This document shows positions 8,261 to 17,274 of a DNA stretch of 41,082 nucleotides, piece after piece (position 1 is the first letter of the stretch; each line of letters starts with the position of its first letter). This stretch comes from CAKPSH01 sp964634355. Lineage in GTDB: Bacteria > Bacillota > Clostridia > TANB77 > CAG-508. A program made the translations under genes and the position numbers. A model generated the notes under the pieces. That model was not told the origin of the DNA. It saw only the letters and a program-made list of their open reading frames with translations, and did no database searches. The stretch is taken from assembly GCA_964634355.1 (NCBI GenBank), contig CAZWIF010000003.1:1-41082 (forward strand), given 5' to 3'.

Positions 8261-8626
8261 CTACATGTTATATTCTTTTACCTTTTTAAATGCATAAACA
8301 CCTGCAACTCCGCATATTACTATTAATGCTATGATTATATTTTCATTTGCACCTGTTGATGGTAAAGTTGTTGAGGTTTTATTGGTTGTATTATTCGTCA
8401 CTGTGTTAGTTGTATTATTTGTTGCTGTATTAGTTGCTGTATTAGCTATAGTGTTGTTCGTTGTATCGTCTGCAGTATTTAAAGAACTATTTTCTCCATT
8501 TTCACCTAAAATTTGATTTAATAAGTCTGCGTCTGTACTTGTAGCGCCTACTTTATATGTTTGAATAAAAATCAAACCAATTATTAATAATAAAACAAAA
8601 ATCTTCTTAATTCTACTTATATTCAT
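8261..8626 (-). CDS. Small LPXTG-like wall-anchored surface protein
   Basis: The 121-residue protein has an N-terminal signal segment (KKIFVLLLIIGLIFIQTYKVGA), a short acidic stretch, a low-complexity Asn/Thr region (about residues 50-87) and a C-terminal sorting signal. The sorting signal is LPSTG at 88-92, a hydrophobic helix and a basic tail (AFKKVKEYNM), the layout recognised by sortase A-type enzymes. The Asn/Thr stretch probably acts as a wall-spanning spacer. The start at 8624-8626 is chosen because AAAAGGAG lies 6 nt upstream; an alternative ATG 11 codons earlier lacks a site. It is followed on the same strand by two unrelated intracellular genes and preceded by two other secreted-protein genes. 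No sortase gene is in the window. Confidence 0.8.
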   Translation of the reverse strand: MNISRIKKIFVLLLIIGLIFIQTYKVGATSTDADLLNQILGENGENSSLNTADDTTNNTIANTATNTATNNTTNTVTNNTTNKTSTTLPSTGANENIIIALIVICGVAGVYAFKKVKEYNM

Positions 8627-8716
8627 TTTTTTCTCCTTTTCCTTTTTATTATATAACACTTCATATTTATTTATACTATATTTTTTTTAATTTTGCAATA
8701 GTTTTTTAACATTTTT

Positions 8717-10003
8717 TTAAAAATGTCTGCCAATTTTGCTCGTTTCGTTCTTAATATTTTGGTCTTCTTGGAATATCTCTCCAATGTATCCATTTTCTTC
8801 TACATTTTCCAAACTGGCTAAGGCTTTTAATTTTTTACTATATCTATATGCTAGTACGGCATATCCCACAGCTATCATTGCCAGAATACAAATCATCATA
8901 ATTAATAAAATTTCTTTAAAATTTTGAATTATAATAGTTTTTATAAATCCCAATAATCCACTATCTGAATTATTCTCATCATTATTATCTACTGCCCCGA
9001 GTATTTCCTCTATTACATTGTTATAAACATCTATAATATACTCTACATTCTCTTCTCCTAATGTAACAGTAATTTTTACTATATTATCTCCTTCTTGTAA
9101 ATCTGTTGCACCTTCAATATTTATAATAGCCTCTGGATCACTTGCAGTTGCATAGATTTCTAGTTCTGTCATATTTGTTACATTTGTTACATAGTTATAT
9201 ACATCTGAACTAAATTCTGGGCTTAGTTCAACATCTGCTATTATTAATGATGTTAATGTAAGTGCTGTACTTTCTTCTCCCTGGTTCTCATTTTCAATCA
9301 CATTAGGTATTGTGGTGTCTTCTGCAAGTCTTATTACTTTTACACTATATGTTTTTGTACTTCCGTCTTGAGCTGTAACTGTAAGTTTAATTGTATTAGT
9401 TCCTACAGCGAGAGATTTTGTACCTGTTCCACTTACACTTGCATTACTATTGTTAGTAACAGCAGATACTTTTATTGAACTTGTATTATAATCAACTGTT
9501 TTGCTAATTGATGTTAAAGAACTTGTATATTTAGTATCTCCCACAGTTATTGATTTTAGCGTTGCATCAGATGATTTTGTAGTAGTCGTTGTAGTCGTAG
9601 TCGTTGTTCCACCATTATTGTTACTTGCTTCCTTGACTGTTATTGTAACAGTTTTTGAGCCAGTAATTAGATTCAAATCTGTATCTGAAACGTTTTCTGC
9701 TGTTACTGTAATTATTGCTGTTCCTGCGGATTTTGCAGTCAACGTAATACCTGTACTGCTTGATACCCATTCAGAAGAAGAACTAACAGCTACCACACTT
9801 GAGTTTGATGAACTTATTGTAAATTTTCCCTCGGCATTGGTTGTTTTAATCGTTAAAGTTGTTGTTCCACCTACAGTTAACGATGTTGAAGAAGCATTTG
9901 CTGAAAAACTTCCTATAGCTGCATTGACTATGTTGAAATTAAAACTCACTAATACAAGTGTTGTAATTATCAGCACAATCGTAATTTTGCTAAACTTTTT
10001 CAT
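8717..10003 (-). CDS. Membrane-anchored surface protein with Big-type and cadherin-like domains
   Basis: The 428-residue protein has a signal peptide (about 1-27), an Ig-like Big-type domain (about 30-125) and a linker with a run of ten Thr. Two cadherin-like beta-sandwich domains follow (ATLKSITVGD ... GSTKTYSVKVIRL and LTSLIIADVEL ... EYIIDVYN). It ends with a membrane helix (LLIMMICILAMIAVGYAVLAY) and a short charged cytoplasmic tail. These domains are usually adhesive or structural; no catalytic motif is seen. The first possible start is a GTG at 10012, but the ATG at 10001-10003 has AAAGGA at better spacing. It lies 24 nt after the glucosaminidase gene and is probably co-transcribed, so both act at the cell surface. 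The Thr run uses mixed codons, so it is not an unstable nucleotide repeat. Confidence 0.82.
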   Translation of the reverse strand: MKKFSKITIVLIITTLVLVSFNFNIVNAAIGSFSANASSTSLTVGGTTTLTIKTTNAEGKFTISSSNSSVVAVSSSSEWVSSSTGITLTAKSAGTAIITVTAENVSDTDLNLITGSKTVTITVKEASNNNGGTTTTTTTTTTKSSDATLKSITVGDTKYTSSLTSISKTVDYNTSSIKVSAVTNNSNASVSGTGTKSLAVGTNTIKLTVTAQDGSTKTYSVKVIRLAEDTTIPNVIENENQGEESTALTLTSLIIADVELSPEFSSDVYNYVTNVTNMTELEIYATASDPEAIINIEGATDLQEGDNIVKITVTLGEENVEYIIDVYNNVIEEILGAVDNNDENNSDSGLLGFIKTIIIQNFKEILLIMMICILAMIAVGYAVLAYRYSKKLKALASLENVEENGYIGEIFQEDQNIKNETSKIGRHF

Positions 10004-10027
10004 TTTGTCCACTATCCTTTCATTTTT

Positions 10028-11698
10028 CTAAAATGTTATTGAAGAAGTTCCCATTATATGATTTTTTATTTTCATATAATCTCTTGCATCTATTGTATTA
10101 TCCATATAAGTATTAGCTGCAGCAACTTCTAATTCACTTAATGTTGAAGTTCCCATTATATAATTTTTTATTTTCATATAGTCTCTTGCATCTATTGTTC
10201 CATCCTCATACACATCCCCTAAAACTGCAACTGTATAAACTGCATCATTTAATGTATATCTATATCCTGTTGCCAATATATCGCCTTCTCCTAATCCCAC
10301 TGAGTCCGCTGTTTCAGAAGCAAAATTACTTGTAGAGAAATAGTTTGCAACTTCTAATACTGTTTTATTAGGAACAACAATTAAATATGAATTAATTATT
10401 TTTGCAATATTTGTTGATGTAGTTGTCGTATTATTACTATTACATGCAGCTAAATATTTATTTGCAATATATCCAACTGTTCCATTAGCAAGTTGTACTT
10501 TTGCCCAATCATATCCATTAGCTGTTGCTGAACACCATTCAATTAATGTAACAACTGTATATTTGTCAAGAGTTGCAAGTACACTTCCTGATGTTGACGC
10601 AGAAGATCTAACCCTTACAGAACTTCCTGTTAAATAATATGATGTTGACAATGTTGTATCTATTGCTGATGGTAATGGATTTGACGTTGGCATGTTTTCA
10701 AAAACTGGTATTATAAAACTTAATGATGAATTCAATAGATTATTCTTCGCATATGTATTATACAAATTTTTAGCCTGACTAGATGGATCTTGAATATTAG
10801 TCATATATTGATGACTAAACAATTCTGATGTTTTTGTTCCTACAACATCCCATTTATAAAAATATGCCGTATTTTGTCCTGCATTCGTATAATTATCAGC
10901 CATCAGTTTTGCACCTTCTACAATCGCTTTATATGGGTTTGTCCACTCCATATCTTTCGCATACAATAAGCCATTAGCTATAGCATCTCCTGTATCATAT
11001 GAACCCCAATTAAAAAAATTATAATATCCCGAATAATCTGTACCATCTGGTGCTACATATGTACCTGAAACTGAGTTGCTTCCTGATGAACCTACTTCTT
11101 GTATTATTTTTATTGCAATACTGTATGGACTCATGTTACTCTGTTTTGCTGCCTCCATAATAATTTGTGCATATGTCATAGTTGTTGCAACACCATTCAA
11201 TTCAAATGTTACACTTGTATTCATAAAAGTCGAAGCAATTATATTTTTTACACCTGCTTCTGTTTGTGTTGAAGAATTATAAGTCATCTCTAAAAATTGA
11301 AATATTCCTGTTTCTGTTAAGAAATTTCTTGGGTCTGAAAAATAAGATAGAATTGCTGTTGAAGCACACGCATATCCACTAGCTACATTTCCACAGCTAC
11401 ATAGCCATAGACTATCAGCTGATTTAATTACTCTATTTCTTCCATGAAGAGAAGTCTCTTGAGATATAAATTCATCCCATGTTATACCAGTATAATATGC
11501 CGTAAAACTCCAATTTGGATATAATTCCTGTAAAGACGACAATGCTGCTTGATAACTAGTAGGGAAATTACTAATCCCTGTTTTTGTATATTGTGTATAT
11601 GTAGTAGCATTTGTTTTACTTGGTATCACAATTAGTTCCATCATTAGTATTATACAAAATACTAATATCACTATTGTTCTATTACTATTCCTTTTCAT
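10028..11698 (-). CDS. Secreted glucosaminidase-like protein with SH3 domain and dockerin-like repeats
   Basis: The 556-residue exported protein has a signal segment (about 1-30) and a large N-terminal region (about 55-330) resembling endo-beta-N-acetylglucosaminidase domains of autolysins (ELYPNWSFTAYYTGITWDE, YFSDPRNFLTETGIFQFLEM, YSIAIKIIQEVGSSGS, NFFNWGSYDTGDAI). A bacterial SH3 domain follows at about 352-417 (GSSVRVRSSAS ... GYIANKYLAAC). Two dockerin-like calcium motifs are at about 494-554 (DVYEDGTIDARDYMKIKNYI and NTIDARDYMKIKNHIMG). It probably trims peptidoglycan during growth or separation. The open frame begins 12 codons earlier with TTG, but GGAGGAAATAAAAG precedes the ATG at 11696-11698. 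Dockerins classically bind cohesins; no cohesin is seen here, so the repeats may only be a calcium-stabilised tail. Confidence 0.83.
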   Translation of the reverse strand: MKRNSNRTIVILVFCIILMMELIVIPSKTNATTYTQYTKTGISNFPTSYQAALSSLQELYPNWSFTAYYTGITWDEFISQETSLHGRNRVIKSADSLWLCSCGNVASGYACASTAILSYFSDPRNFLTETGIFQFLEMTYNSSTQTEAGVKNIIASTFMNTSVTFELNGVATTMTYAQIIMEAAKQSNMSPYSIAIKIIQEVGSSGSNSVSGTYVAPDGTDYSGYYNFFNWGSYDTGDAIANGLLYAKDMEWTNPYKAIVEGAKLMADNYTNAGQNTAYFYKWDVVGTKTSELFSHQYMTNIQDPSSQAKNLYNTYAKNNLLNSSLSFIIPVFENMPTSNPLPSAIDTTLSTSYYLTGSSVRVRSSASTSGSVLATLDKYTVVTLIEWCSATANGYDWAKVQLANGTVGYIANKYLAACNSNNTTTTSTNIAKIINSYLIVVPNKTVLEVANYFSTSNFASETADSVGLGEGDILATGYRYTLNDAVYTVAVLGDVYEDGTIDARDYMKIKNYIMGTSTLSELEVAAANTYMDNTIDARDYMKIKNHIMGTSSITF

Positions 11699-11821
11699 TA
11701 TTTCTTTTATTTCCTCCAATTTATTACTTAACAATCATTTAATTTTAGTATAACATTTATTGACTTTTTTAGTCAATGGAAAATTCCAAATGTAATATAA
11801 ATGTAATATTCTATAGAAAGA

Positions 11822-11846
11822 GGGCACAGTGCACTGTGCCCCCTAC
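11822..11846. repeat. Perfect 20-bp palindrome with GTAG head (REP-like)
   Basis: GGGCACAGTGCACTGTGCCC at 11822-11841, with GTAG on the minus strand just before it (43-46 of this line). It starts 2 nt after the glgP stop codon. Confidence 0.8.
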
Positions 11847-11847
11847 A

Positions 11848-14481
11848 TTATCCTACACTACCTAATTCTTCTACTATATCTTTAACCTCTTTTTGTTCTT
11901 CTTCTGAAATATCTTCTCTTTTTTCTTCTTCCATCCATTTAATTAAATTTAAGTTTGTTGCATCTAATAGCATTGGATGTTTTGGCATAACCCTAAACGT
12001 ATATCCATAATCTCCACCTGTTCTTAGTTCAATTTCTCCTGTGTATAGATTATCCTCTTTAATATTTCTTGTCATTGGGGAAATTTTTATATCATCTAAA
12101 CTACCGTCTGGCATTATTCTCGCTGAATAAATCTCAACAGATATATTTTCCGGACTAATATTAGGTAATTCTACCATACAACTAACTTCTATCTTATTTC
12201 CTGCATCTATTGATATATCTTTTATATTATTCTTTTGCGTTATTTTTATTTTGTTCCATTCATTATTAGCAATACTTTTCCATTCATTATATCCAATTAC
12301 ATTTTCTAAGTTTTTATAATATTTATTATAAAGGTTACATAATGGCAAATATAATTTTTCTGTATACTCAACTAGCATTCGTGATGTGCTATACATTCCT
12401 CCTGTAGACATTATTGAATTTTTCATCATTTGAACCCATTGATTTGAAAAATCTTCTTCAAATTGTCTATCATAATACATTGGTATAATTTTATTCTCTA
12501 AAGTATTATAAATACTCTGGCTATCTGCATTATCTTGAGCATCATAAGATTCATACTCATCATTTGTTCCAATAATCCATCCATTTTTCCTATTATATCC
12601 TTCTACCCACCAGCCATCTAATATGCTAAAATTCACAACTCCATTTACTGACGCTTTTTGTCCACTAGTTCCTGATGCCTCCATTGGTCTTCTTGGATTA
12701 TTTAACCAAACATCAACTCCACTTACTAAGTATCTTGCCATTTCAATATCATAATCTTCAAGTACGAAAATTTTTCCTTTAAATTGTGGTTTCATAGATA
12801 TCTCGTTTATTTGTCTAATTAATTCTTGCCCTTCTACATCATTTGGATGTGCTTTACCGGCAAAAATCAGTTGTACAGGCCTATCTTGGTTATTTAAGAT
12901 TTCTGTAATTCTCTCTAAATCTCTAAAAATTAAGTTTGCTCTTTTGTATGTTGCAAATCTTCTAGCGAAACCTATAGTTAAAGCATTTGGGTTAAGTTTT
13001 GATGTTATTTCTACTATTTGGTCATAAGAAGTTCCATTTCTTCTTAGCCTTTTTGTTACATTTTCTTTAACTAGTTTTAATAATTTAACTTTTCTAGACA
13101 TATGTGTTTCCCAAAGTTCTTCATTTGGTATGTTTTGAATTTTTGCCCAAGTTTCAGTTTCATACATTCTATCCTGCCAATATGGAGATAAATATTCATT
13201 ATAAAGTTCTTTCATTTTTGGTGCTAACCATGAGCAAGTATGGATTCCATTTGTAACATAAGTTATTGGTGATTCATTTGCTGCAATGTCTGGCCAAACG
13301 TCTCCAAACAATTCTCTTGATACCTCGCCATGAAGTTTACTAACTCCATTTTTCTTTCCTGCTATTTTTAGTGCCAAAATTCCCATATTAAATCCATTTT
13401 CAATTTGTTGATTTGGTGCAACACCTAATCTTAAGAATTCTTCTCTTTCAATTCCTAGTAATGTCCAAAAATTTTTAAAATATTTGTCCATAAGCTCAAT
13501 GTTAAATATATCATTTCCTGCTGGAACTGGTGTATGTGTTGTGAATACTGTTTGTGATGTAACAATATCCCTTGCTATTTTAAATGCTATTTTTTTATCC
13601 TCAATTAATTCTCTCATTAACTCCAATAGTAAGAAAGCTGAATGCCCTTCATTCATATGATAAACTGTAGGCTTTAATCCAAGTTCTCTTATTAACTTTG
13701 TTCCTGCAATACCTAAGACAATTTCTTGTCTAATTCTCATGTCTCTGTCTCCGCCATATAGCCTTTTTGTTATATCTTTCAAATCCTGGTCAACATTTTC
13801 TGGAATATCAGAATCCATTAAATATAATTTAACTCTTCCAATATTTATCTGCCATACTTTCAAAAATACTCTTTTTCTTTGTATCTTTTCCGAAATAATT
13901 AAATCATTTCCGTTATCATCCTTAACTGGCAATATAGGTAAGTTCTCTAAATCTATATCATTATAAACTGTCTCTTGTCTGCCTGTTGCATTTATTACTT
14001 GATGAAAATAGCCATTTTTATATAACAATCCTACACCTACTAGTGGAATTCCTAAATCGCTTGCTGCTTTCAAATGGTCACCAGATAAAATTCCAAGCCC
14101 TCCTGAATATATAGGCAAAATTTGATCTAAACCATATTCTGCTGAAAAATATGCAATTAAATCATCTTTATTTTCTGGATATTTTTTATTAAACCAAGTT
14201 GTCTTACTATTCATATAGTTTTCAAAGTTTTCTACTATTTTGTCATATTCCTTCAAAAAGTTCGAATCTATAGCTACTTGCTCTAACTTTTCTTGTGATA
14301 CTAGCTTTAAGAACTTAACAGGATTTTTTCCTATTTGTTCCCATAAATCAATATCAATGTCTTTAAATAATTTCAAAAAGTCAGTATTCCAAGACCACCA
14401 AAGATTGTTCGCTATTTCTAATAATTTATTAATCCTTCTTGGTAATTGAGGATTGACCGTAATCCTATTAAACATATACAT
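11848..14481 (-). CDS. glgP: Alpha-glucan (glycogen/maltodextrin) phosphorylase
   Basis: The 877-residue enzyme releases glucose-1-phosphate from alpha-1,4-glucans using pyridoxal phosphate. It belongs to the short alpha-glucan phosphorylase branch of family GT35. An N-terminal domain (PQLPRRINKLLEIANNLWWSWN) is followed by the catalytic halves with FSAEYGLDQILPIYSGGLGILSGDH, FTTHTPVPAGND and YVTNGIHTCSWLAP. The PLP-binding segment is EASGTSGQKASVNG, with Lys near residue 607. A further C-terminal beta domain ends at SVG. The first ATG (14479-14481) has AAGGAGG 11 nt upstream; a second ATG two codons on is less well spaced. It is a single-gene unit with its own promoter and REP-like element. 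No glycogen synthesis genes are in the window, so the substrate (stored glycogen or imported maltodextrin) is open. Confidence 0.95.
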   Translation of the reverse strand: MYMFNRITVNPQLPRRINKLLEIANNLWWSWNTDFLKLFKDIDIDLWEQIGKNPVKFLKLVSQEKLEQVAIDSNFLKEYDKIVENFENYMNSKTTWFNKKYPENKDDLIAYFSAEYGLDQILPIYSGGLGILSGDHLKAASDLGIPLVGVGLLYKNGYFHQVINATGRQETVYNDIDLENLPILPVKDDNGNDLIISEKIQRKRVFLKVWQINIGRVKLYLMDSDIPENVDQDLKDITKRLYGGDRDMRIRQEIVLGIAGTKLIRELGLKPTVYHMNEGHSAFLLLELMRELIEDKKIAFKIARDIVTSQTVFTTHTPVPAGNDIFNIELMDKYFKNFWTLLGIEREEFLRLGVAPNQQIENGFNMGILALKIAGKKNGVSKLHGEVSRELFGDVWPDIAANESPITYVTNGIHTCSWLAPKMKELYNEYLSPYWQDRMYETETWAKIQNIPNEELWETHMSRKVKLLKLVKENVTKRLRRNGTSYDQIVEITSKLNPNALTIGFARRFATYKRANLIFRDLERITEILNNQDRPVQLIFAGKAHPNDVEGQELIRQINEISMKPQFKGKIFVLEDYDIEMARYLVSGVDVWLNNPRRPMEASGTSGQKASVNGVVNFSILDGWWVEGYNRKNGWIIGTNDEYESYDAQDNADSQSIYNTLENKIIPMYYDRQFEEDFSNQWVQMMKNSIMSTGGMYSTSRMLVEYTEKLYLPLCNLYNKYYKNLENVIGYNEWKSIANNEWNKIKITQKNNIKDISIDAGNKIEVSCMVELPNISPENISVEIYSARIMPDGSLDDIKISPMTRNIKEDNLYTGEIELRTGGDYGYTFRVMPKHPMLLDATNLNLIKWMEEEKREDISEEEQKEVKDIVEELGSVG

Positions 14482-14534
14482 AAAAATATGTACCTCCTTT
14501 TGTACTTTTCCAAGTCCTTTGTTTTAATATATTT

Positions 14535-14563
14535 ATTATCCATTAAAATAGTGAAAATGTCAA
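14535..14563 (-). promoter_or_regulatory. Predicted sigma-A promoter of glgP
   Basis: On the minus strand there is TTGACA (14558-14563), 17 nt, and GATAAT (14535-14540), about 50 nt before the glgP ATG. Confidence 0.65.
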
Positions 14564-14602
14564 TTGTTTTTTATGAATTTTTAATTTTCTAATACATACA
14601 TT

Positions 14603-14630
14603 GAAAGGGCACGGTACACCGTGCTCTTTC
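14603..14630. repeat. GGGCAC-type palindrome after sleB
   Basis: GAAAG-G-GCACGGT-AC-ACCGTGC-T-CTTTC: arms of 13 nt with a single mismatch. It begins 7 nt after the sleB stop codon. No GTAG head is present here. Confidence 0.75.
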
Positions 14631-14637
14631 TTATAAT

Positions 14638-15318
14638 TTACTTACAGAATCTATGATTTCCTATTACTACAGTCACTGGTCTAGACCATATCCATGCACT
14701 TGTTGCAGTATTTGGATTAAAATAATATATTGCTCCATATGTTGGATCCCAACCATTTAAAGCATCCTGCGCTGCCTTTATTGCTGTTGAATTAGGTGTC
14801 AGATTAATTTGTCCATCACTTACTACATCAAATGCTCCACTTTGATATATAACCCCTGATATTGTGTTGGGGAACGATGAGCTTGATACTCTGTTTAGAA
14901 CAACTGCTGCAACCGCTACTTGTCCTGTATAACTTTCCCCTCTTGCTTCTGCATATACTAATCTGCTTAGTAAATTCAAGTTACTTGAGCTACTTGTTGA
15001 ACTTGAACTACTAGTCGACGAACTTGTTATTCCCATTGCTGCTAATGTTTGTGTTCCCGCTATACCATCTTCTGTTAATCCATTAGTTCTTTGAAAATAC
15101 TTTACAGCAGATAAAGTCTTGCTTCCAAATATTCCATCTACATTTCCAGTATAATATCCCCATCTTTTTAATTTTGTTTGTATTTGACTTACCTCGCTTC
15201 CAGTTGAGCCATACCTTGATAATGCAATTACATTACTCTCAAATATAACACACACTATTAGGCTTGTAAGTACTAATATTATCGCTAAAAATAATCTTGA
15301 TTTTATAATTTTTTTCAT
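14638..15318 (-). CDS. sleB: Spore cortex-lytic enzyme SleB-like cell wall hydrolase
   Basis: The 226-residue exported protein has a signal segment (about 1-33), a peptidoglycan-binding domain at 35-90 (GSEVSQIQTKLKRWGYYTGNVDG, GIAGTQTLAAMG), a Ser/Thr-rich linker and a C-terminal hydrolase domain. The hydrolase domain has RLVYAEARGESYTGQVAVAA with the catalytic Glu, and ends WSRPVTVVIGNHRFCK. In Bacillus, SleB is a lytic transglycosylase that degrades muramic-lactam cortex during germination; related SleB-domain proteins also act in vegetative cells. A GTG three codons upstream opens the frame, but AAGGGTG precedes the ATG at 15316-15318. With spoVM in the same window it supports an endospore-former. 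It is monocistronic, bounded by a terminator and a palindrome. Confidence 0.88.
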   Translation of the reverse strand: MKKIIKSRLFLAIILVLTSLIVCVIFESNVIALSRYGSTGSEVSQIQTKLKRWGYYTGNVDGIFGSKTLSAVKYFQRTNGLTEDGIAGTQTLAAMGITSSSTSSSSSTSSSSNLNLLSRLVYAEARGESYTGQVAVAAVVLNRVSSSSFPNTISGVIYQSGAFDVVSDGQINLTPNSTAIKAAQDALNGWDPTYGAIYYFNPNTATSAWIWSRPVTVVIGNHRFCK

Positions 15319-15384
15319 ATATATCACCCTTATTATCTTTTAAATTTTCTATTTTGTACACTGTACTACTACCTAAGCACATAC

Positions 15385-15430
15385 AAAAATACCTTGCTTT
15401 AGAACTATTTTTTCCAAACAAGGTATTTTT
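15385..15430. terminator. Bidirectional-looking terminator between fhs and sleB
   Basis: A perfect 12-bp inverted repeat, AAAAATACCTTG (15385-15396) and CAAGGTATTTTT (15419-15430), with a 22-nt loop. Read on the minus strand it ends in a U-run and can terminate fhs transcripts before sleB. The long loop is unusual. Confidence 0.6.
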
Positions 15431-15442
15431 ATTCATTTTAAA

Positions 15443-15467
15443 AGACAAAAACCCCGTCCCTTTGTCT
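15443..15467. repeat. ACCCCGTCCC-core hairpin element
   Basis: Arms AGACAAA and TTTGTCT enclose the core AACCCCGTCCC. It belongs to the same family as the sequences at the assembly gap and at 21561-21655 but has different arm sequences. It ends 5 nt before the fhs stop codon region. Confidence 0.7.
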
Positions 15468-15472
15468 AAAAT

Positions 15473-17134
15473 TTAGAAAATTCCAACAACATCTCCATTT
15501 TCATTTATGTCTATTGATTCTGCTGCTGGTACTTTTGGTAGTCCTGGCATTGTCATTATTTTTCCTGTTATGATTACAATAAATCCCGCTCCTGCTTTTA
15601 AGATTACATCTTGTACATGTATGTTGAATGGTTCTTTACATTCTAAATTATTTGCATCATCAGAGAATGAATATTGTGTTTTTGCTATACATATTGGCAA
15701 TTTGTCATATCCTATGCTTTCAATTTGTTTAATGCTATTTAGTGCTTCTTCTGAAAATTCAACATCTTGTGCCCCATAAACTTTGCATGCTACATCTTTT
15801 ACTTTTTGTTCTATACTCTCATCTAATTCATACATATAGTTTAATTTTTTGTCTTCTTTGCATAATTTTACTACTTTTTCTGCTAAGTCTTGTGCTCCTG
15901 CTCCTCCTTTTGCCCACGCTTCTACTAGACTCATTTCTACTCCCTTTTCTTTAAGAGTATTTTGTAATAAACTTAATTCTTGTTCAGAATCATCTGTAAA
16001 TCTGTTTATAGCAACTATTACATTTAATCCAAATTTATTTTTAATATTGTCAATATGTCTTAATAAATTATTCATTCCATTCTTTAGAGCTTCTATATTT
16101 TCTTTCTTTATATCCTCTTTTGCGACTCCACCATGATATTTCAAAGCTTTTAATGTTGCAACACATACTACTGCATTAGGTTTAATTCCTGCAATTCTGC
16201 ATTTTATATCCATGAATTTCTCTGCACCTAAATCCGCACCAAATCCAGCTTCTGTGATAGTATAATCGGCCATTTTTAAAGCTAATTTTGTAGCTCTAAT
16301 TGAATTGCATCCATGTGCAATATTTGCAAAAGGTCCACCATGTATTAATGCTGGCGTATGCTCCAATGTTTGAACTAAATTAGGTTTTATAGCGTCTTTT
16401 AACAAAACTGTTAATGCTCCCTCTGCTTTCAAATCTTTTGCAAAAATTGGTTTGTCCTCTTTATTATACCCTATAATTATATTTCCAATTCTTGTCCTTA
16501 AATCGTTTATGTCAGTTGCTAAACAAAGAATTGCCATAATTTCTGATGCAACTGTTATATCAAATCCATCTTCTCTTGGAACTACATTTTTTTCTCCAGA
16601 TAAGCCACATTCAATTCTTCTTAATTGTCTGTCATTTAAATCAACACATCTCTTCCAAAGGATTTTTTTAAAACCTAATTCGTTTCCAAAATAAATATGA
16701 TTGTCTATTAATGCTGCAAGTAAATTGTTAGCAGAAGTTATAGCATGAATATCTCCTGTAAAATGTAAATTTATATCTTCCATTGGTGCAACTTGAACAT
16801 ATCCTCCTCCAGTGGCTCCTCCTTTAATTCCAAAGACAGGCCCTAAAGAAGGCTCTCTAAGTGCTAATATAGACTTTTTTCCTATGTATGATAATCCATC
16901 TGCTAATCCTATTGAGATTGTCGTTTTCCCCTCTCCTAATGGTGTTGGATTAATTGCTGTTACTAAGATTAATTTCCCATTATCCTTATCTTTTACTTTT
17001 TCAAAAGCTTCTTCGCTAATTTTAGCTTTATACTTTCCATAAGTTTCCAAATTTTCTTCGCTAATCCCCAATTTTTCAGCTATTTTTGCAATATTTAATA
17101 GTTCTGCATTTCTTGCAATTTCAATGTCAGTCAT
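15473..17134 (-). CDS. fhs: Formate-tetrahydrofolate ligase
   Basis: The 553-residue enzyme joins formate to tetrahydrofolate using ATP, making 10-formyl-THF for purine and formyl-methionine synthesis and, in acetogens, for the methyl branch of the Wood-Ljungdahl pathway. Signatures are the P-loop NPTPLGEGKTT near residues 62-72, ALREPSLGPVFGIKGGATGGG, DINLHFTGDIHAI and VATLKALKYHGG. The protein is full length and ends PKVPAAESIDINENGDVVGIF. The ATG has AAGGAGGAAAT upstream. It stands alone between terminator-like structures. No other Wood-Ljungdahl genes are in the window, so acetogenesis cannot be concluded. Confidence 0.98.
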   Translation of the reverse strand: MTDIEIARNAELLNIAKIAEKLGISEENLETYGKYKAKISEEAFEKVKDKDNGKLILVTAINPTPLGEGKTTISIGLADGLSYIGKKSILALREPSLGPVFGIKGGATGGGYVQVAPMEDINLHFTGDIHAITSANNLLAALIDNHIYFGNELGFKKILWKRCVDLNDRQLRRIECGLSGEKNVVPREDGFDITVASEIMAILCLATDINDLRTRIGNIIIGYNKEDKPIFAKDLKAEGALTVLLKDAIKPNLVQTLEHTPALIHGGPFANIAHGCNSIRATKLALKMADYTITEAGFGADLGAEKFMDIKCRIAGIKPNAVVCVATLKALKYHGGVAKEDIKKENIEALKNGMNNLLRHIDNIKNKFGLNVIVAINRFTDDSEQELSLLQNTLKEKGVEMSLVEAWAKGGAGAQDLAEKVVKLCKEDKKLNYMYELDESIEQKVKDVACKVYGAQDVEFSEEALNSIKQIESIGYDKLPICIAKTQYSFSDDANNLECKEPFNIHVQDVILKAGAGFIVIITGKIMTMPGLPKVPAAESIDINENGDVVGIF

Positions 17135-17168
17135 AATTCATTTCCTCCTTAATAATTTTAAAATATTA

Positions 17169-17200
17169 TAAAAATCGGGCAATCCCATCAAGAATTGCCC
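17169..17200 (-). terminator. Intrinsic terminator of the 17275 gene
   Basis: On the minus strand GGGCAAT, a 10-nt loop and ATTGCCC are followed by GATTTTTATAATATTTT. Confidence 0.8.
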
Positions 17201-17222
17201 AGGCGTTCGACTTTTATTTTAG

Positions 17223-17265
17223 TTAACTTACACTGTGTTAATTCACATTTACGCCAGTAAGTTAA
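17223..17265. repeat. Inverted repeat downstream of the 17275 gene
   Basis: TTAACTTAC (17223-17231) and GTAAGTTAA (17257-17265), a perfect 9-bp inverted repeat with a 25-nt loop. It lies between the stop codon and the terminator. Role unknown. Confidence 0.4.
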
Positions 17266-17274
17266 TTATATTTT

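Noticed and set aside
9585..9620. Run of ten Thr codons as a possible phase-variable repeat
   Set aside because: The codons are mixed (ACA, ACG, ACT, ACC-type), so the DNA is not a simple repeat prone to slippage.
9501..10031. Long plus-strand open frame opposite the cadherin-like protein gene
   Set aside because: It is antisense to a gene with clear domains, has Val-rich low-complexity translation caused by the Thr/Ser-rich gene on the other strand, and lacks a ribosome binding site.
15319..15384. Sporulation sigma-G promoter in front of sleB
   Set aside because: No pair of boxes matched the sigma-G consensus at acceptable spacing.
15239..15448. Minus-strand open frame overlapping the sleB start
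   Set aside because: It runs through the terminator and sleB signal peptide in another frame and has no ribosome binding site.
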